Source: an uncultured Porphyromonas sp. (lineage in GTDB: Bacteria; Bacteroidota; Bacteroidia; Bacteroidales; Porphyromonadaceae). From it: a DNA stretch of 19,493 bases. Location: contig CAKMOP010000066.1 of assembly GCA_927910985.1 (NCBI GenBank), positions 1 through 19,493 of the forward strand, given 5' to 3'. The stretch's first letter is position 1. Each line of letters begins with the position of its first letter. The position numbers were made by a program, and so were the translations under genes. Below the pieces are notes generated by a model. That model did no database searches. It was not told the origin of the DNA and saw only the letters and a list, made by a program, of their open reading frames with translations. Shown here in pieces: positions 14,475 through 19,493 of this stretch.

Positions 14475-14482
14475 TAGCTTTG
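14475..14482 (+). promoter_or_regulatory. -7 promoter box for the small ORF/lipoprotein unit (TAGCTTTG)
   Basis: TAGCTTTG matches TAnnTTTG and follows an AT-rich stretch. TTTA at 14449-14452 could be a weak -33 box. The leader to ATG 14558 would be about 70 bases. Confidence 0.6.
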
Positions 14483-14557
14483 CGCCCGCATACAACGTTC
14501 CTTATCCCCTTGATTACATAACTAATAAGAGGAGAGAAAAACAAAGATTATGAGATT

Positions 14558-14710
14558 ATGAATAGTAAGAAGAATGTAGAGGCTCCGCTACACAAGTCGT
14601 ACGAGCCTCCTATGGCCAGGCTTTTTGCCTTGTCTGCACCGCAGGACATCTTGATAGAGATGTCTATCGAACTCGAAATCGAGGACTTCGAAGAAGGGGA
14701 ACCCTTATAG
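14558..14710 (+). CDS. Small ORF (50 residues) upstream of a lipoprotein
   Basis: ATG 14558 opens a 50-codon frame ending TAG 14708-14710. It begins MNSKKNVEAPLHKSYEPPM, has a middle LFALSAPQDILIEMSIE, and ends in a very acidic stretch EIEDFEEGEPL. No signal peptide is seen. Bacteroidales often place a short basic-to-acidic peptide of this kind, with a Y-x-x-P start, before surface lipoprotein genes; the function of these is unknown and my match is by general look only. A -7 box lies 75 bases upstream and the lipoprotein gene starts 45 bases downstream, so they are likely one unit. It is real if translation is shown; sequence alone supports it moderately. Confidence 0.6.
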   Translation: MNSKKNVEAPLHKSYEPPMARLFALSAPQDILIEMSIELEIEDFEEGEPL

Positions 14711-14755
14711 TAGTCCCGACACACGTTACTTATTAAGTAAAGCAAACCAGTCATT

Positions 14756-16336
14756 ATGTACCTCAAGAGTATGGCCAAGGCTGTGACCTTGTCCCTCACT
14801 ACGGCTTTCATCTTCGCTGCTTGTCAGCACGAAGCCCCCTCTCTCCCTGCTGACAAGACGCTCCAAGATAAGGCACTCCAGGACACTGCTGCTCGGAGCT
14901 TCGATCTGAGCATCTCCACGGACGTCGATCTTCCTGCAGGTCTCGCTAAATCTACTGGCCGAGGTGCGCGCTTCGTCCTCGAGGAGGGGAAGCACGGCCA
15001 CCTGCGTCCGCGCATTGATTTCTCCCTATCCAGCTATCATACCAAGCTCTACCTGCGCAGGAAGGGCTCTACCGACCCGAAAGAGCTCTTCTCTGTCACC
15101 GTCAAGGATGGTGAATGGCAGGTGCGTGATGTCGAAGGAAATAAAATACACCTCGGCATTGGGCAGAATGGTAAACCGTACCTGAGGAAGTATGCGCCTA
15201 CAATGATGGACAACACGATATTTGGTGTTAGAGTTGTTACGGGCTTCCATCCCTTTGATGCGATTGAGCACTATCCTAAGAAGGATCCTCTATTTGGAGA
15301 GGAATGGGAAGCTGCAGCCATCATATGCAAGGGGGAGTTGCAAGAGGATACTGATCCTGAAAAGCAGGGTATCATTGCCCCCTTCCCTAAAGGGGTATTT
15401 ATTCCTGTAGAAGCTATCGTAAGGCGATTCGACCCAGATTTTGTAGAGGGCTATATACCACAGGGGAAATCTAACGATCCCTTTGATCCAAGCGATCCCA
15501 ACCTGCCCTTCCGCCAGGATGGGGCATGGCTCGTCTATCCTCGTGTAGCCACGTACAACTACTCTTCTTGGGATGCTTATAACGAGAATAGGAAGAACTT
15601 CAAGAAGAACCCTCAGATCTCCCTCGACTCCTTCAGCTCAGAGATGGATATTCCCTTCTGTGCCGACTGGACGCCCGTGGTCATCGAGGAGCAGGAGAAT
15701 GGTAGACCTCTGCTGAAAATACGCCTGAAGGCTAAGAGCCCAGGGAGTATCCTGCACTACGAGCTAAGTAAAGCCCCCGAAGGAGCACGCGCCTTGAGCG
15801 CTCCTGGTCGACAGACTTTCCGTGATGGCTCTGCTGCTGCCGGAGGGGATCAGGCTATAAAGTGGCTGGATAACTTAGAGACGAATGCGGGCACACACTA
15901 TGGTGCGCTATGGTATGACCAGAATGGAACGACCGTACACTGGAAGCGTGGGGCGTGGCTGGATGACTACACAGATCCCAACGGTAATAGCTATACGTAC
16001 CATCGCTCGATGCATAATAGACTTCCCATTGATGGATATCGCACGGGGATTAGCCAACAAGCGTTAGAGTCCGGCACGGTGCATATCCTCTACTTCGTAA
16101 TGCCTCCCTACGAAGGCGAATCTGTTGCTTCGCCTGAGACCTCCTTCTGGCTATCCGAAAAAGAATGGAAGGTATCTGGCTCAGGTCCTTACCACGCGTA
16201 TGAAGAAAAGACCTCACCCACGTATATGCTACGCAAGGGTAGTACGGGAGCTTTCGAAAGTAAGTATACCAATACTACCACCAAGTTCAAGCCTAATGCG
16301 ATCCACTACGTCAGCCTGCAGTGGAAGAAACAGTAG
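14756..16336 (+). CDS. Large lipoprotein of unknown function
   Basis: A 526-residue protein with an SPII signal: hydrophobic AVTLSLTTAFIFAAC with the lipobox Cys at residue 23. An ATG at 14771 (MAKAVTL) would give a start 5 residues shorter and also fits. I do not recognise a family. The mature part starts with a Ser/Ala/Asp-rich stretch, then strand-rich sequence with FDLSISTDVDLPAG and FSVTVKDGEWQVRDVEGN, and many aromatic and Gly/Pro-rich turns (WLDDYTDPNGNSYTYHR), suggesting a mostly beta structure on the cell surface. It ends YVSLQWKKQ, a closing strand. The beginning resembles fimbrillin-like lipoproteins (signal, lipobox, then a beta domain) but no fimbrillin motif is clear. It follows the 50-residue ORF by 45 bases and is followed by a strong terminator. 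Confidence 0.8.
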   Translation: MYLKSMAKAVTLSLTTAFIFAACQHEAPSLPADKTLQDKALQDTAARSFDLSISTDVDLPAGLAKSTGRGARFVLEEGKHGHLRPRIDFSLSSYHTKLYLRRKGSTDPKELFSVTVKDGEWQVRDVEGNKIHLGIGQNGKPYLRKYAPTMMDNTIFGVRVVTGFHPFDAIEHYPKKDPLFGEEWEAAAIICKGELQEDTDPEKQGIIAPFPKGVFIPVEAIVRRFDPDFVEGYIPQGKSNDPFDPSDPNLPFRQDGAWLVYPRVATYNYSSWDAYNENRKNFKKNPQISLDSFSSEMDIPFCADWTPVVIEEQENGRPLLKIRLKAKSPGSILHYELSKAPEGARALSAPGRQTFRDGSAAAGGDQAIKWLDNLETNAGTHYGALWYDQNGTTVHWKRGAWLDDYTDPNGNSYTYHRSMHNRLPIDGYRTGISQQALESGTVHILYFVMPPYEGESVASPETSFWLSEKEWKVSGSGPYHAYEEKTSPTYMLRKGSTGAFESKYTNTTTKFKPNAIHYVSLQWKKQ

Positions 16337-16397
16337 CTATGCTATATAAGTCAACCATTGGCGTAGCGCATAGCTTCTGACCAAGCCTATTAAGTGT

Positions 16398-16438
16398 ACG
16401 AGGGGCGCAGAGACCATAGTAGTCTCTGCGCCCCTCGT
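16398..16438 (+). terminator. Strong hairpin terminator after the large lipoprotein gene
   Basis: ACGAGGGGCGCAGAGAC (16398-16414) pairs perfectly with GTCTCTGCGCCCCTCGT (16422-16438): a 17-bp stem with a 7-base loop. No long U-run follows. It lies 61 bases past the stop. Confidence 0.75.
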
Positions 16439-16474
16439 CCGTAGCTGGATGGAGCGGATGATCATAGGTCGTAG

Positions 16475-16587
16475 TGGTAAATCTTCGGCGTGCTGTTTGG
16501 AAAATCTTTACTTCGCACTCTATGCTGCACTACAGTGAGTTAGGATTCAAAATGGAAAATCTTTCACCCACGCGCTGGAAAATCTTT
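16475..16587. repeat. Four-site array (TGGAAAATCTTT) in the fic promoter
   Basis: Sites start at 16475 (TGGTAAATCTTC), 16498 (TTGGAAAATCTTTA), 16553 (TGGAAAATCTTTC) and 16576 (TGGAAAATCTTTC), spaced 23, 55 and 23 bases. The last site ends one base before the fic -7 box. The inner 56 bases (16532-16587) are nearly identical, 53 of 56, to 17935-17990 downstream of fic. It looks like an operator for a repressor, possibly Fic itself. Confidence 0.88.
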
Positions 16588-16588
16588 C

Positions 16589-16596
16589 TACCTTTG
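16589..16596 (+). promoter_or_regulatory. -7 promoter box for fic (TACCTTTG)
   Basis: TACCTTTG matches TAnnTTTG and lies 22 bases before the fic ATG. A bound protein at the adjacent TGGAAAATCTTT site would cover it. Confidence 0.65.
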
Positions 16597-16618
16597 TAGC
16601 ACGGAAGATCAATAGCGA

Positions 16619-17782
16619 ATGACGATGCCTACATTTCACGATTATACCCTGCGCCTGCTACGGCCAAGCTTCGATTCGGAGCTGGTCGGGCTCATTCTCT
16701 CCCTCGAAGAGCTACGCAAAAAGCGTATGGAGCTGACGACCCACCCCGAGCTCTTCCTTGGGGTGAAGCGACTATTTCACAGCGTGGAGAGTATCGGTTC
16801 GGCACGTATCGAGGGAAATCACACGACAATAGCTGACTACGTCGAGTCCCAGCGTGGCGTATCTACCAGTGCCACGGAAGCCGACTTGCAGGAGATAGAA
16901 AACATAGAGCACACGCTGCGCTTCATCGAGGAAACGATCGACTACACCCCTCTGACCAAGAGCTACCTGCTGGAGCTACATAAGCGTGTCGTCACAGGAC
17001 TCCCCACGGGACCCGGGCAGGGTGGGGATCGCACCCCAGGGGCATTCCGCACAGGGCAAGCCATCATCACGCAGTCCGATCATCTCCCTCCTGCACCTAT
17101 GGCTGTCGATAGCTACATGGACGAACTCATTGACTTTGTCACTCGTGACGATGACCCCCGATACGACCTCATCAAGATAGCTATCGCGCACCATCGCTTT
17201 GTATGGATACACCCCTTCACCAATGGGAATGGGCGTACGGTACGGCTCTTCACCTATGCGCTGCTGATGAAGTATGGCTTCCGAGTGGCCACTGCACAGC
17301 GCATTCTCAACCCCACAGCGGTCTTCTGCAATGACCGAGACCAATACTACCAAATGCTGATGCAGGCGGATACAGGGACTGATGAGGGCCTTACGCAGTG
17401 GTGCGAATACGTCCTCGGTGGACTCAAAGTAGAGCTGGAGAAAGTAGATCATCTGGCACAGCACGCCTATCTCAGCAAGCGTATCCTCCGCCCGTCGATT
17501 GATACCGCTCTGAGAGAAGGGAGACTTAGTGGGGATGATGCGCGCATACTCCACGTGGCCGTAGAGCTACAGATCTTCCAGAATAGCGACCTCAAGAAGC
17601 TCTTCCCACAGCAGACCCCCTCGGGCATCTCGAAGAAGATACGTCAGCTCATCGACCAGCGATTGCTCGTGCCGGCTCCTGACAGCCAGCGGAAGTACAT
17701 CCTTCGCTTGACGCAAAACGTCCTGACGAGCTACATAATGAATCAGCTATCTCAAGCGGGCTTCCTTCCCCAGCTTCGATAA
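16619..17782 (+). CDS. Fic-family protein (class II, AMP-transferase type) with C-terminal winged helix
   Basis: Fic enzymes attach AMP (or similar) to hydroxyl groups of target proteins. The core motif at residues 198-209 is HPFTNGNGRTVR: the catalytic His is present, but the usual Asp/Glu of HxFx(D/E)GNGR is Asn, which may alter metal binding and activity. Residues 61-67, SARIEGN, match the (S/T)xxxE(G/N) inhibitory motif, placed before the Fic core as in class II enzymes that block themselves. Residues 300-387 look like a winged-helix domain (LQIFQNSDLKKLFPQQTPSGISKKIRQL), which could bind DNA. Length is 387 residues. ATG 16619 follows its -7 box by 22 bases. Its target is unknown; self-regulation through the flanking arrays is my inference. 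Confidence 0.93.
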   Translation: MTMPTFHDYTLRLLRPSFDSELVGLILSLEELRKKRMELTTHPELFLGVKRLFHSVESIGSARIEGNHTTIADYVESQRGVSTSATEADLQEIENIEHTLRFIEETIDYTPLTKSYLLELHKRVVTGLPTGPGQGGDRTPGAFRTGQAIITQSDHLPPAPMAVDSYMDELIDFVTRDDDPRYDLIKIAIAHHRFVWIHPFTNGNGRTVRLFTYALLMKYGFRVATAQRILNPTAVFCNDRDQYYQMLMQADTGTDEGLTQWCEYVLGGLKVELEKVDHLAQHAYLSKRILRPSIDTALREGRLSGDDARILHVAVELQIFQNSDLKKLFPQQTPSGISKKIRQLIDQRLLVPAPDSQRKYILRLTQNVLTSYIMNQLSQAGFLPQLR

Positions 17783-17806
17783 TACTTCTCTCCTTTTGGT
17801 AGGCAA

Positions 17807-17846
17807 ATGAAAGCCCCCGACAGCCGATGCTGTCGGGGGCTTTCAT
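17807..17846. terminator. Terminator after fic
   Basis: ATGAAAGCCCCCGACAGC (17807-17824) and GCTGTCGGGGGCTTTCAT (17829-17846) form an 18-bp perfect stem with a 4-base loop, preceded and followed by A/T-rich bases. It is symmetric and can act in both directions. Confidence 0.85.
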
Positions 17847-17877
17847 ATAGGTCTCCACCTCACGCTGTGAGCTGATC

Positions 17878-17990
17878 GGGAAAATCTTCTCCGCACTCTG
17901 TGGAAAATGTCTTCAGATTAGTCTTCGCTATATTACAGTGAGTTAGGGTGCAAAATGGAAAATCTTTTACCCACGCGCTGGAAAATCTTT
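17878..17990. repeat. Second four-site array, downstream of fic
   Basis: Sites start at 17878 (GGGAAAATCTTC), 17901 (TGGAAAATGTCTTC), 17956 (TGGAAAATCTTTT) and 17979 (TGGAAAATCTTT), spaced 23, 55 and 23 bases, the same geometry as upstream of fic. Bases 17935-17990 match 16532-16587 at 53 of 56 positions. After the last site the sequence reads TACCACAT instead of the TACCTTTG -7 box, so this copy has no promoter and no gene following. Confidence 0.88.
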
Positions 17991-18039
17991 ACCACATAGC
18001 AGCCCCTTCTTAGCCTTCTTTCCTATGGAGGCGAGGCGG

Positions 18040-18507
18040 CTATTCGAGCAGGAGGTGGTTGGCGTCCTCGATTTTCTCGATGCTGCCCGAGAGGACAGAG
18101 GTGCTGCGCAGGGTGCGGTCGCGCGAATAGACATTCGAGGTGATGAAGGCTTGGCAGGTGTGTGCCTTGAGGTCAAGCACTTGGCTGACGGTAGTACCAT
18201 CAGCCTCTACCCAGTTCACGAAGAAGACACTGGTATCAATGCGTACAGCGTGGTAGATATCTTCGCCCTCCTTACGACCGTGGACGGAGTCACGACTGCT
18301 CCAGAAGAGGTGGCTGTTGGAGATGTACTCGACAGTGGAGTTATTGGTGGGGAACTTCAGCTGAAGTCGCTTACCGACGAGGGTGGTGTCGGTGGCTTGG
18401 ACGGGGGCGTTGGCTTGCTCGCCAGTAGCCTTCTGTGCCGTATCGGAGCGTTGGCAAGCCGTGAAGAGAAGGCTCGCCGTCAGGGAGCAAAGTGTAAGCA
18501 GGCGCAT
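18040..18507 (-). CDS. Lipoprotein with MoaF-like domain
   Basis: A 155-residue protein with SPII signal MRLLTLCSLTASLLFTAC (lipobox FTAC, Cys18). After a short Gln/Ala/Thr-rich linker the domain VGKRLQLKFPTNNSTVEYIS continues with HAVRIDTSVFFVNWVEADG and TVSQVLDLKAHTCQAFITSN. This matches the calycin-like MoaF domain, where such proteins have a W.E.DG..VS.VLDL pattern. MoaF itself was named from molybdenum cofactor genes but its biochemical role is unclear, so I make no functional claim. It follows the HAD gene by 59 bases on the same strand and is probably the last gene of that operon; the second fic array lies beyond its end. Confidence 0.75.
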   Translation of the reverse strand: MRLLTLCSLTASLLFTACQRSDTAQKATGEQANAPVQATDTTLVGKRLQLKFPTNNSTVEYISNSHLFWSSRDSVHGRKEGEDIYHAVRIDTSVFFVNWVEADGTTVSQVLDLKAHTCQAFITSNVYSRDRTLRSTSVLSGSIEKIEDANHLLLE

Positions 18508-18566
18508 AGGCTATCGAGATAGTCTGGTCTGTGGGTAGTGTAGTCGTGTCGGGGAAGGCTGGATGA

Positions 18567-18995
18567 TCAGCGTCCGAAGAGACGCGCCCAGAAGCCGCGT
18601 GGTTCGTCGTCCTCTTCGTCGAGGCCGAGGCGATGCCACTCGCCGTCAAGGGCTTTGCCCATCTGTATGCGGTGGTAGATCGTCCCCCAGTCGGGAAGAC
18701 CTCCGAAGCTACGGTCATCGAGGAAGAGGTCAGCCTTGAGCTTCCGGGAGAAGCCCTTGCCCGTAGCATCTTCTTCGGGGAAGTCGCGGTTGATGGCGTA
18801 GAACTCTACACCACGCTGGCGGCACCATTCGACGGCTTCGTCGAGGAGGGCACCTTCGCGGACGGTCCAGAGGATGAGGCGGTGTCCTTCGCGTGCAAGC
18901 ATTGCGAGGGTCTGGGTGGCGAAGGGAATTTCTTCGCCGATCTTAGGGTAGCGGTGACGCACGATGGTGCCGTCGAAGTCTACTGCGATAGTCAT
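18567..18995 (-). CDS. Small capless HAD-family phosphatase (BT0820-like)
   Basis: A 142-residue cytoplasmic protein with all HAD motifs: motif I MTIAVDFDGTIVRH (Asp6 nucleophile, Asp8 acid/base), motif II LWTVREG (Thr), motif III Lys in FSRKLKADL and motif IV LFLDDRSFGG. The short spacing between motifs I and II leaves no room for a cap domain. It resembles the small Bacteroidetes HAD phosphatase group that includes structurally studied BT0820; the substrate is unknown. It ends with the acidic/basic WHRLGLDEEDDEPRGF and a Phe/Arg-rich tail. It starts 35 bases after the FtsZ-like gene and is likely in its operon. Confidence 0.88.
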   Translation of the reverse strand: MTIAVDFDGTIVRHRYPKIGEEIPFATQTLAMLAREGHRLILWTVREGALLDEAVEWCRQRGVEFYAINRDFPEEDATGKGFSRKLKADLFLDDRSFGGLPDWGTIYHRIQMGKALDGEWHRLGLDEEDDEPRGFWARLFGR

Positions 18996-19030
18996 CTCTC
19001 AGATAGGATAGTGAGGGAGCATATAGGGAG

Positions 19031-19493
19031 TTAGAAGCCCGAGAAGCGGATGACGTTGTCGGGAGTCTCTTCGCTCTTGTCTTCTTCGGGGGCTTCGGTG
19101 GGAGCTTTGGGCTCGGAGGAGACGGTAGAGAAGGTCGTCTCCGTAGCGGTGTACTGATAGGGGGTAGGCTGAGCAGCGTGTACCTCCATAGGAGCGAGTA
19201 CATCTCTACGCTCGTAGCGGTCGCGTGCCTGCTGATTGGCCGTCCCAGGGTGGGAGATACGTATGGCGCGGTGAGGCTGCTTCTCGGCGCGCTTGGCCTC
19301 GAAGAGACGCAGGTCACGGCGGTAGGAAGGAGTTTCCTCGAGGATGATGAGGAGCTCTTCGTCATCGAGTTCGCTGATGGAGAGAGCTACGGGCTCTGCC
19401 TTAGCGCGGCGGACGGCGGCATTGCCGTAGACGCGCTCGATGACGCGCTGCTGCTCGTCGCGCTCCTTAGCGTCGTTGATCTTGGAGAGCGGA
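19031..19493 (-). CDS. ftsZ: C-terminal part of a probable FtsZ cell-division protein (5' end outside window)
   Basis: About 154 residues before the stop are visible, in the frame opening PLSKINDAKERDEQQ at 19492. The segment VIERVYGNAAVRRA, then ISELDDEELLIILEETPSY, matches the region after the GTPase core of Bacteroidales FtsZ, where a YG pair and a DLDDxDxIxxxExxPxY segment are typical. A long Pro/Thr/Glu-rich linker follows, and the end DNVIRFSGF would be the conserved C-terminal peptide that binds FtsA and other partners. The GTPase domain is not in the window, so this rests on the tail alone. The HAD gene follows after 35 bases. Confidence 0.6.
   Translation of the reverse strand, partial: PLSKINDAKERDEQQRVIERVYGNAAVRRAKAEPVALSISELDDEELLIILEETPSYRRDLRLFEAKRAEKQPHRAIRISHPGTANQQARDRYERRDVLAPMEVHAAQPTPYQYTATETTFSTVSSEPKAPTEAPEEDKSEETPDNVIRFSGF

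Larger units (their letters stand above)
14093..14557. other. Intergenic region between the yefM-yoeB pair and the small ORF
   Basis: It holds the antitoxin promoter and operator (14114-14146), the 22-bp palindrome array (14211-14310) and a strong -7 box for the plus-strand genes (14475-14482). No other gene is convincing. The last 120 bases are markedly AT-rich, as expected for a promoter. Confidence 0.6.

Noticed and set aside
14824..15015. Minus-strand open frames inside the large lipoprotein gene
   Set aside because: The plus-strand lipoprotein has a proper signal peptide, promoter and terminator; these are shadows.
16475..17990. Insertion sequence around fic
   Set aside because: The two arrays are direct, not inverted, repeats and no transposase is encoded between them.
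1..19493. tRNA or rRNA genes
   Set aside because: I looked for cloverleaf and rRNA-like stretches in the gaps and saw none I could support.

Overview
The window looks like chromosomal DNA of a fairly GC-rich Bacteroidales bacterium, most likely a Porphyromonas-type organism. The reasons are family-level: a DUF3127 protein with an SSB-like tail, a dimeric-type glycyl-tRNA synthetase, a surE-lpxB pair, several short SPII lipoproteins, and Bacteroidetes-type -7 promoter boxes (TAnnTTTG) upstream of several genes. I could not run a similarity search, so the genus is an inference.

Layout. Positions 1-9,885 and 9,920-11,462 are mostly housekeeping genes on the minus strand. In transcription order from the right they are: glyS, an FKBP-like lipoprotein, surE and lpxB (one tight run); a ROK sugar kinase; a Nudix hydrolase and a BASS-type transporter; trpS and the DUF3127 protein; then rlmH and a phosphoethanolamine transferase. 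Positions 11,463-18,000 form an accessory block. It holds an AT-richer BACON-like lipoprotein, a higBA toxin-antitoxin pair (+), a convergent yefM-yoeB-type pair (-), a 50-residue ORF followed by a 526-residue lipoprotein (+), and a Fic protein (+) flanked by two matching repeat arrays. From 18,040 to the end the minus strand resumes with a MoaF-like lipoprotein, a small HAD phosphatase, and the C-terminal part of a protein that is probably FtsZ.

The most striking non-coding structures are two repeat families. One is an array of four TGGAAAATCTTT-type sites with centre spacings 23/55/23; it occurs once in the fic promoter and once, with the same spacing, just after the fic terminator. The other is a series of 12-bp palindromes (consensus about A[GC]C[AT]ATATAG[CG]T) repeated every 22 bp. 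One array of four lies upstream of trpS. A second array of five, bounded by inverted repeats like a small MITE, lies upstream of the yefM-yoeB pair.

The sequence as given contains several one-base indels in conserved genes: three in glyS, one in rlmH and probably one in higA. Correcting them restores normal lengths (513 and 157 residues for glyS and rlmH). Because glyS is essential, consensus sequence errors are the likeliest explanation, and other odd protein ends should be read with that in mind.
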